Source of the DNA: Bacteroidales bacterium
GTDB lineage: Bacteria; Bacteroidota; Bacteroidia; Bacteroidales; UBA12481
Reading direction: 5' to 3'
NCBI GenBank assembly: GCA_021160155.1
Contig: JAGHDB010000195.1
Location: 1 to 9,485 of the forward strand
Length of the DNA stretch: 9,485 nucleotides
Position numbers and translations under genes: made by a program. Under the pieces are notes generated by a model, which ran no database searches, had not been told where the DNA came from, and worked only from the letters and a program-made list of their open reading frames with translations. Below, in pieces: positions 1 to 5,823 of this stretch. Numbering within the stretch: the stretch's first letter is position 1; the number at the start of each line of letters is the position of its first letter.

Positions 1-58
1 AGATTGTCCTTATCTTTACAACCGATGAAAATACAAATCATTTATGATTTAATGTAAT
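1..58 (+). other. Upstream leader of the PQ-loop gene, A/T-rich, no gene
   Basis: This A/T-rich stretch contains no gene. The segment TATCTTTA at 11-18 resembles the Bacteroidota -7 promoter element (TAnnTTTG) with its last base mismatched. The matching upstream element would fall outside the window, so a promoter cannot be claimed. No Shine-Dalgarno sequence precedes the ATG at 59. Two earlier ATGs (44 and 52) run into stop codons at once, and a TAA at 50-52 closes the gene's own frame. Confidence 0.3.
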
Positions 59-340
59 ATGCAATTCTTTATTACAATAGGCTGGATCGGCAATATTATT
101 CTCAGTTTGGGAGTAATTCCACAAGTAATTAAAACCTGGCGAACGCATAATGTCAGCAGTTTTAGTTGGATGTTTTTACTCAACTGGTGCATCGGGGTGA
201 TTCTGGTGTTCATTTACCTGTTGGCGCAGAATATCCATACCGGAGAATACCAGTGGTCTATGTGGGTTAACTATGCGATTAACATTGTAGGCACCATATA
301 CCTTGTCTTCGCCAAAATCCGGTACGGGCGAAAAACATGA
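59..340 (+). CDS. Small PQ-loop / SemiSWEET-like membrane protein
   Basis: This 93-residue protein has three predicted membrane helices (about residues 5-24, 36-57 and 66-86), the size and layout of a single bacterial PQ-loop repeat. The first helix ends in the family's Pro-Gln pair (P21-Q22), followed by a basic stretch and NVSSFS, which fits the conserved loop. SemiSWEETs work as homodimers that carry small sugars down a gradient across the inner membrane. N75 in the third helix sits where the family has its substrate-binding Asn. As I recall the family alignment, the binding Trp of the second helix is replaced by V50 here, so sugar transport is uncertain. An in-frame TAA at 50-52 makes ATG 59 the first possible start. 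The gene converges on the efflux operon and shows no functional link to it. Family membership is fairly sure; substrate is unknown. Confidence 0.85.
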   Translation: MQFFITIGWIGNIILSLGVIPQVIKTWRTHNVSSFSWMFLLNWCIGVILVFIYLLAQNIHTGEYQWSMWVNYAINIVGTIYLVFAKIRYGRKT

Positions 341-368
341 TTAATATTTATCCTCAGGGAATCAGGTA
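341..368. other. 28-bp convergent gap without a recognisable terminator
   Basis: This is the gap between the stop of the plus-strand PQ-loop gene (TGA 338-340) and the stop of the minus-strand permease (TAG 371-369). It has no stable stem with a T-tract on either strand. Transcripts may therefore overlap at their 3' ends unless termination is factor-dependent. Confidence 0.5.
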
Positions 369-1085
369 CTAAATAAATTTTTCTCTCCGCTGAAGGTTCA
401 TCAGCCCGCCGAGAAAAGTCAGAATAATCCCCACCAGCAGAATGATCCGGTTATCATGAATCACCGATTTCCACGCTGTTTCACTTATATCGTCCGGCAT
501 TTTAAAGGGATTGAGGAAAATATTCCACTGGCTGTTCCTGACAATATCCCCCAAGATCAGAAAAAAGACCCCCACCAACACCATCACCACTGCAGTTCCG
601 ATACCATTACGAACAATTGTTGAGATAAAAAAAGCCAAAGCACCCATGAAAAAAACAGGGTAAATCAGTTGATAAGCCATATAGACCGGAGTGAAAGGAT
701 AAAGCGCCCAGCTACAGAAGACAGCCAGCGCCAGTAAAATTAAAAATACCACCAGAAAAATCAGCAACAACCTGAACATCCACACTTTGTAGCGGTAATC
801 AGGTATCCCGAAAAGGATCTCAATAATCCGGTTATCTTCATCATTTTGTATACCAAAAACAGTAGGATAAAAGATCAGTAGCAATCCGGGAAACAGAATC
901 AATTTATAAATGGTACTGGTTGAAACCGATACACCAGAAAAGAGGTTAATCATCATAACAAGGATGAAAAAGGCTATTGACGCCGACAAGAACCAGATGA
1001 ATTTTCCTGCAAAAATAACTTTCAGGTTATACCGGATCATTTCCCATAACCACATCAAACGTTGTCCGATTTGTAACTTTTTCAT
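369..1085 (-). CDS. ABC-2-type transporter permease, six-helix
   Basis: This 238-residue protein is predicted to have six membrane helices (about residues 26-48, 60-78, 103-128, 136-156, 160-180 and 212-232). Between helices 2 and 3 is a charged cytoplasmic loop (about 78-105, with E82, D83, N84, R85, E89 and the phrase LFGIP). This matches the ABC-2 pattern in which an acidic segment, a small-residue stretch and a Pro precede helix 3, and it is the usual contact for the ATPase. The protein carries no ATPase of its own. The only ABC ATPase in view is the C-terminal domain of the immediately upstream gene, which is the likely partner. ABC-2 permeases usually dimerise to export drugs, lipids or polysaccharides; the substrate here is unknown. 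Its ATG directly abuts the upstream stop (TAA-ATG) in the same frame. A weak AAAGG (1091-1095 on the minus strand) lies 5 nt from the start, so translation is probably coupled. Confidence 0.85.
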   Translation of the reverse strand: MKKLQIGQRLMWLWEMIRYNLKVIFAGKFIWFLSASIAFFILVMMINLFSGVSVSTSTIYKLILFPGLLLIFYPTVFGIQNDEDNRIIEILFGIPDYRYKVWMFRLLLIFLVVFLILLALAVFCSWALYPFTPVYMAYQLIYPVFFMGALAFFISTIVRNGIGTAVVMVLVGVFFLILGDIVRNSQWNIFLNPFKMPDDISETAWKSVIHDNRIILLVGIILTFLGGLMNLQRREKFI

Positions 1086-4000
1086 TTAGACCTTTTTTTT
1101 AAGCATCCACAAATAAGCATCCTCCAATAAAGGTTGAACCGGAATAGCATCCGGTTTCGGAGGTTGATCTGCGAGCAGACGTACTCTGATTTTACTCCCT
1201 TCTCTCATGTGGTGAACGATTTTATATTGTTTACTCAGTTGATCAAATTCACCGGCATCCACCTCAATCTGCCAGACATTTCCTTCAGCCGTATGTGCCA
1301 TCTCAACGGGAGTTCCGAGATACTTTAGTGCGCCACGGTCAAGTACAGCTACTTTGTTACACGAACTACTGATATCTTCAATGATATGAGTAGAAAAAAT
1401 CACTACGCGGTCGCGTGAAAGTTCTACCAGGAGATTCCTGAAACGAATCCGTTCACGCGGATCCAGCCCGGCGGTGGGTTCATCCACTACCAGAATACGT
1501 GGAAGATGCAGCAAGATTTGTGCGATACCTATCCGTTGTTTCATTCCTCCGGAAAAACTGTTGATTTTCTGGTTCTTATGATCCAGCATATGTACGGCAC
1601 CCAGCACATAATCCACCCGTTCGGATCTCACGTGATGATTATTCAATCCTTTGAGCATCCCCTGGTAATTCAAGAATTCGCCAGCTGTCATATTTTCATA
1701 CATCCCAAACTCCTGCGGCAGATAACCAATCAACCCCTGAAGTTCTTCCCTTTTCTCCTGCGTATCTACTCCACTGATCCATATCTTTCCATAGCTTTGA
1801 TCCAGGATACCGCAAATGATACGCATAAGTGTAGTTTTTCCGGCGCCATTCGGGCCGAGCAAACCAAACATTCCGTTGCCGATTTCCAGAGAAACCCCGG
1901 CCAGTGCTTTAAACGATTTTTTCTTCTTACCGATAACCGGGATAGATAAAACCAGCCGGTACCATCCCCTTCTCAGCCGGCCAAACTTTCCGGTAATCCT
2001 GTTGATATTGATCTTTTCACGGGTCAGTCGATTTGAAGTGGCATAGATAACCAGTGCCAGATACCAACCCACACCTATCAGAATTTCAAGTGCCAGGTTT
2101 TTCCAATGGGTATGCAGAATGATCAGATTAACTACCGGAAACCCCCAAAGAATCACTCCCGAAATCAATTTACTGACCCGTGAAGAAAAACGACCCCTAA
2201 TATTCGTTTTTTGACGTTTTAAAAAGATTCCCAACGGTTTATAAACGGCAATCAGCGTAAAAAACACGCCGATCGAAAGCAGGAATCTCCAGAACTCTGC
2301 ATTCAGGAAGAAATAAACAAAATAGATCAGGAATCCCAGCAGGGGGATTTGCCACAGCATTAGGTCGAGTTCTTTCAGTTTGGTATACTCCTTTTTCAAT
2401 CCTTTTCGTTGTCTGATTGCCAGACCGGATTTCCATTCCCGAATAAACCGGTTATCTCGGTCATAAATTTTAACCAGGTTTTGAATCCGTATCAGGATCG
2501 GTTGGGTTTCAGGAATCACCTGCACGCTGGCTTTTCTTAAACTGGTGAGGATAAACCAGGTAGCTGCCGGAACACCAATCACTACCAATAAAAACTCAAT
2601 CAGTTGCCAGATGAATGACTCCCCGGTAATAAATATCAATGCTCCAAGTCCGGTAATCAACAGATACATAATCAACTGAATGCTCCAATGACGGCTTTTG
2701 ATCCAGTCCAACGCATTCTCTATCCCACTGTAAAAAGTAGCAATAAATACCAGGGTCAGCAGGGTACTGAGTGATAATCCGCCAATGACCGTAATGGCAA
2801 ATGGCGCTCCGATCAGGCTGACATACTCCGACTTGCCCATAGCCAGCGGCATCATAGCTACTATAGTAGTTGCAGCAGTGATTAAAATAGGACGTATCCG
2901 TGCCAGTCCGGCCGTGATCAGGGCTCTGGAGCTTCTGAATCCACGCTTACGGAGTATATTCGTATAATCAATCAGGATAATCCCGTTATTGACCACTATT
3001 CCCAAGAGGATGATAAAACCGGTAAGCGTATTGGCATTGATTAGAGAATTTTTCGTAAATATCAGGGCTAAAAAAGCTCCTATTCCGGCCAAAGGAATAG
3101 AAAACATCAATACGACAGGGGTGATAAACGATTCAAAAACCGACGCCAGAATCATATAGATCAGGATAAAAGCTGCAGCGATCAGAAAATAAAAATCCTT
3201 AAACTGATTCTCTTCATGCACTACTTCTATGGCAATACCGGAGGGTATTTTCAGGGATCCCACAAGATCATCCACTTCAGTACGTGCAGCAGCCAGCAGG
3301 GTTTTAGAATTATTCGTTTCATTATCAAACCGGTAAGTGACTTCAATCTGTTTTTGTTGGTTGACCCGGTTGATTGAACCCTGACCATAGGCGAAAAATA
3401 CATCAGCAAGGTCAAGCAATTCATGAGTACTTCCATCTGATGCCGGAACCTGCATAGTACGAAGGTCTTCCATGGTCCGGTAATTTTTTTCTTTCACCGT
3501 ATCATATTTCAAAAGAATATCATACTCATCCACACCCTTTTTAAATTTTACACCGGCGGTAAATTCTGTCGGGAATGAAGAGAGTTCTGAAGTAATGGCA
3601 TTCATAGACACATTACGTTCTCCCATCTCTCTGGTATTAAATGCCATGTGAACTTCAGGGCGATTGCTTTGCGCAGAAACCGAAGCTGACTGAACGGTTG
3701 AAAAGTCTTCAAGATAATTTTGCAGATCCTCAGCTACCGAACGCATCAGTTCAAAATTTTGTCCTTTAATCACTACTTTTTCCTGCTGCACACCAATACC
3801 GAGAAATTTTTCAAATCCTCCGCCGGCAGGAGCACCCATGCCTCCGCCACCACCTCTTCCCGAAAAACCGGAGTTGGCAGAAAACTGTTGAAATTCGACA
3901 TCTGCCTGTTGGATGTCCCTCACACGGTTCATGATATCGGCTTTGATGTCAGCCAGACTTCTGCCTTTGACTTTCTCGTAATCTTTCACAAGAGTTATCC

Positions 4001-5810
4001 GAATGGTTGCTTCGGCCTCCTGTGTTTCAGTAGTCAGATCTTCGCGTTCTTCAATATCCATCAGCCGTTTTTCCATGGTCCGTATAACCTGGTCGGTGGC
4101 TTCGAGTGTGGTTCCTTCCGGGAGGGTAACAGAAAGACGCAATTCACGGGTTTCGGCTTCCTGCAAGGTATTGGTAGAAACAGCCATAGCCAGGAAAATA
4201 GAAACGAAGAAAAGCACCAGAGCTCCCACAATGGTTGCCGCAGGTTTTCGAATGCTGGCCTTAAGGATTAAGATATAACTCTGAATCAATCTGTTATGTA
4301 TGGATATATGTTCGAAGATAACAGGTCGTCTGGATGATCTTCCCGACAGTATCCAATGAGTGAGCATAGGAATAAGCAAGAGGGCAACCAGTAAGGATAC
4401 CAGCAGGGTGGATATTATTGAAATACCCACATTACTACCCAGGACTTTAACCAGAAAATTATCAGAGAAAAGAAACGGCAGGAAAACCGTCACGGTGGTC
4501 AGAGTGGCAGCTACAATTGAGCGCCACACCTCCCTGGTGCCTTGCATCACAGCCTCAGCCGGTTTTTTACCGAGTGAGGCATTACGATAGATATTTTCGA
4601 GCACCACCACACTATTATCCAACAGCATCCCGATAGCCAGAGCCATCCCTACGAGAGTCAAACTGTTGATGGTTATTCCGGTTGCATAAAAAAAGTTAAA
4701 AGCAGTATAAACCGAAATGGGGATTGCCAATGCAATACTCAAAACCAATCGAAGATTTTTCAGAAAAATCCAAAGAATAAAAATAGCCAGTAGTCCACCC
4801 AGTAGGGCCAGGTTGATAATCTGGCTGAGGTTTTTTTCCATGGTCTCCGCCATATTTTCCTGGATAACTATTTCGATACCGAGAGGACCCAGTTCTTCAT
4901 TAAGGGTTTTAACCACTTTTTGCACCGAATGAGAGAGATCAATCAGGTTAACCTGAGAATCGGCAATCAGGTTCATAGTAACAGCTTCCAGGCCGTTTAC
5001 CCTGGAATAGGAGGTTTCTTCTTTGACACCAAAATATACCGTGGCTATATCCCGCAATAAAACCGGCCCTTTTTCCCTAACCACCAGATTCTCAATCTCC
5101 CGGATATCATTATACTCCGCCAGTAAGTGTACGAAATAGCGCTGGTCTCCACGAAATGCAGTTCCTACAAAGGTTCTGTCAAGCGCACTGCTTGAAATAG
5201 CATTTCTAACCTGGTAAGGGGTAATGCCATAGGCTTCACATGCTGCATTATTTAGTGTTACTTCGATGGTTTTCTCCTGTCCGCCATACACATCAACAGC
5301 CGCTATACCATCAATATTTTCTATACGGTTTATGATTTTTTCATCGGTAAGTTGTCGTACCCGGTTAGCTCCTCCGGTACCTCTGACTTCAAGTGCCATT
5401 ACCTGGCTTGAGAGTGCCTGAATATCAACTTTGGTCACAGTAATTCTAAACTCTTCAGGCAGTGAAGAAACAATTTCGTTAATCCGTTCCTGCAATTTCA
5501 ATTCTGCTATCTTCAGATCCACATTAGGCCGGTAGGAAACATAAATAACCCCTCTCTGTTGTGACGAGGTAGAGGTCAACTCATCGATTCCTTCCAACCC
5601 GCCAACAGCACCTTCCAAAGGGATTACGCCCTGTTTTTCCATATAGCCGGCATCCACAGGAAGAGAAGAGTTGATCTGTATTACGAGATAAGGTGATTCG
5701 GCATTCGGCACCAATTCAACGGAAAGTTGTTTATAGGAGACATATCCCAACAGCGTTAAACCGATGAAGATCATCCCGATGAGTGTTTTGCGTGTTATGA
5801 CTATCCTCAT
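1086..5810 (-). CDS. RND efflux permease fused to an ABC ATPase domain
   Basis: This 1574-residue protein is about 550 residues longer than a normal RND pump. Residues 1-1030 form a full RND core: helix 1 at about 10-30, periplasmic loops at about 31-330 and 545-870, and helix clusters at about 331-545 and 872-1030. The helix-4 Asp is D398 (LLDNS). Helix 10 has N941-N942 where AcrB has Lys-Asn. Two further helices follow (about 1043-1062 and 1066-1090). An ABC-like first strand (about 1105-1117, NLVKIY) comes next, then about 180 residues with four predicted helices (1150-1170, 1173-1197, 1213-1236, 1239-1260), and then the ATPase body from about 1298. The ATPase has Walker A GPNGAGKTT (1319-1327), Q-loop Q1366, signature FSGGM (1419-1423), Walker B ending D1443-E1444, D-loop D1450 and H-loop H1475, so every catalytic motif is present. 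Its tail (LLEDAYLWML) is typical of ATPases paired with ABC-2 permeases. The start is supported by a strong AGGAGG 7 nt upstream. The RND and ATPase assignments are secure; joint function is inference. Confidence 0.93.
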   Translation of the reverse strand: MRIVITRKTLIGMIFIGLTLLGYVSYKQLSVELVPNAESPYLVIQINSSLPVDAGYMEKQGVIPLEGAVGGLEGIDELTSTSSQQRGVIYVSYRPNVDLKIAELKLQERINEIVSSLPEEFRITVTKVDIQALSSQVMALEVRGTGGANRVRQLTDEKIINRIENIDGIAAVDVYGGQEKTIEVTLNNAACEAYGITPYQVRNAISSSALDRTFVGTAFRGDQRYFVHLLAEYNDIREIENLVVREKGPVLLRDIATVYFGVKEETSYSRVNGLEAVTMNLIADSQVNLIDLSHSVQKVVKTLNEELGPLGIEIVIQENMAETMEKNLSQIINLALLGGLLAIFILWIFLKNLRLVLSIALAIPISVYTAFNFFYATGITINSLTLVGMALAIGMLLDNSVVVLENIYRNASLGKKPAEAVMQGTREVWRSIVAATLTTVTVFLPFLFSDNFLVKVLGSNVGISIISTLLVSLLVALLLIPMLTHWILSGRSSRRPVIFEHISIHNRLIQSYILILKASIRKPAATIVGALVLFFVSIFLAMAVSTNTLQEAETRELRLSVTLPEGTTLEATDQVIRTMEKRLMDIEEREDLTTETQEAEATIRITLVKDYEKVKGRSLADIKADIMNRVRDIQQADVEFQQFSANSGFSGRGGGGGMGAPAGGGFEKFLGIGVQQEKVVIKGQNFELMRSVAEDLQNYLEDFSTVQSASVSAQSNRPEVHMAFNTREMGERNVSMNAITSELSSFPTEFTAGVKFKKGVDEYDILLKYDTVKEKNYRTMEDLRTMQVPASDGSTHELLDLADVFFAYGQGSINRVNQQKQIEVTYRFDNETNNSKTLLAAARTEVDDLVGSLKIPSGIAIEVVHEENQFKDFYFLIAAAFILIYMILASVFESFITPVVLMFSIPLAGIGAFLALIFTKNSLINANTLTGFIILLGIVVNNGIILIDYTNILRKRGFRSSRALITAGLARIRPILITAATTIVAMMPLAMGKSEYVSLIGAPFAITVIGGLSLSTLLTLVFIATFYSGIENALDWIKSRHWSIQLIMYLLITGLGALIFITGESFIWQLIEFLLVVIGVPAATWFILTSLRKASVQVIPETQPILIRIQNLVKIYDRDNRFIREWKSGLAIRQRKGLKKEYTKLKELDLMLWQIPLLGFLIYFVYFFLNAEFWRFLLSIGVFFTLIAVYKPLGIFLKRQKTNIRGRFSSRVSKLISGVILWGFPVVNLIILHTHWKNLALEILIGVGWYLALVIYATSNRLTREKININRITGKFGRLRRGWYRLVLSIPVIGKKKKSFKALAGVSLEIGNGMFGLLGPNGAGKTTLMRIICGILDQSYGKIWISGVDTQEKREELQGLIGYLPQEFGMYENMTAGEFLNYQGMLKGLNNHHVRSERVDYVLGAVHMLDHKNQKINSFSGGMKQRIGIAQILLHLPRILVVDEPTAGLDPRERIRFRNLLVELSRDRVVIFSTHIIEDISSSCNKVAVLDRGALKYLGTPVEMAHTAEGNVWQIEVDAGEFDQLSKQYKIVHHMREGSKIRVRLLADQPPKPDAIPVQPLLEDAYLWMLKKKV
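1089..1919 (-). other. ABC ATPase (nucleotide-binding) domain within the RND fusion
   Basis: This is the domain-level annotation of residues 1298-1574. It begins with ALAGVSLEIGNGMFGLLGPNG, a strand pair leading into Walker A, which is codons 1856-1830. The LSGGQ-type signature, here SFSGGMKQR, lies at 1559-1533. The overall pattern (GLLGPNGAGKTT, YLPQEFGMY, SGGMKQR, VVDEPTAGLDP, STH) places it with ATPases of ABC-2 exporters rather than importers. About 95 residues follow the H-loop and form a small C-terminal extension of mixed strands. No catalytic residue is missing, so ATP hydrolysis is expected. Confidence 0.93.
1920..2690 (-). other. Linker region: six extra membrane helices and a detached ABC-like first strand
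   Basis: These codons cover residues 1041-1297, between the end of the RND core and the ATPase body. Two hydrophobic helices (about 1043-1062 and 1066-1090) are followed by a cytoplasmic segment that reads like the start of an ABC ATPase (ILIRIQNLVKIYDR, about 1105-1118, with Y1116 as a candidate A-loop aromatic). A basic stretch (about 1120-1146), four more helices (about 1150-1260) and another basic stretch (about 1261-1298) lead to the ATPase. RND proteins end in the cytoplasm, so 2 plus 4 added helices keep both ATPase segments cytoplasmic. I recognise no named family for the four-helix part. Confidence 0.7.
3813..3878 (-). other. Glycine-rich loop in the second periplasmic domain of the RND-ABC fusion
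   Basis: Residues 645-666 are dominated by Gly (14 glycines, including a run of five), with Ser, Ala, Arg and Met making up most of the rest. They sit between porter subdomain strands, just before the strand KVVIKG (678-683). The position is near where AcrB has its Gly-containing switch loop, though exact equivalence is not proven. A flexible loop here could line the substrate path. The other RND protein in the operon has no such loop at the corresponding place (around its residues 655-672). Confidence 0.6.
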
Positions 5811-5817
5811 CCCGGTG

Positions 5818-5823
5818 CCTCCT
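5818..5823 (-). promoter_or_regulatory. Strong ribosome binding site of the RND-ABC fusion gene
   Basis: On the minus strand the sequence reads TAAGGAGGCACCGGGATG: a perfect AGGAGG ends 7 nt before the ATG at 5810 and shares its first A with the stop codon of the upstream RND gene. It is the only strong Shine-Dalgarno sequence in the operon. It fixes the start of the fusion gene and implies efficient re-initiation by ribosomes finishing the upstream gene. Confidence 0.8.

Noticed and set aside
308..332. Inverted repeat TTCGCC / GGCGAA with a 13-base loop at the end of the PQ-loop gene, considered as a terminator
   Set aside because: The stem is short, the loop long, it lies inside coding sequence and no T-tract follows on either strand.
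1093..1100. Run of eight A on the coding strand (minus) near the fusion stop, considered as a programmed frameshift site
   Set aside because: The permease is already in the same frame, so a shift would not join the two proteins; the same CTT AAA AAA AAG occurs inside the plain RND gene (around 7029-7040) as ordinary Leu-Lys-Lys-Lys codons.
3720..4271. Open frame of 183 codons on the plus strand, opposite the RND-ABC fusion
   Set aside because: It lies wholly antisense to conserved RND codons, has no ribosome binding site or recognisable domain, and is explained by the codon bias of the opposite strand.
1086..5810. Possibility that the RND-ABC fusion is an assembly or sequencing artefact
   Set aside because: The linker is open throughout, has a coherent even-helix topology and positive-rich cytoplasmic segments, and ends in an ATPase with every motif; an artefactual join would rarely give this. 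Read-level confirmation is still the decisive test.
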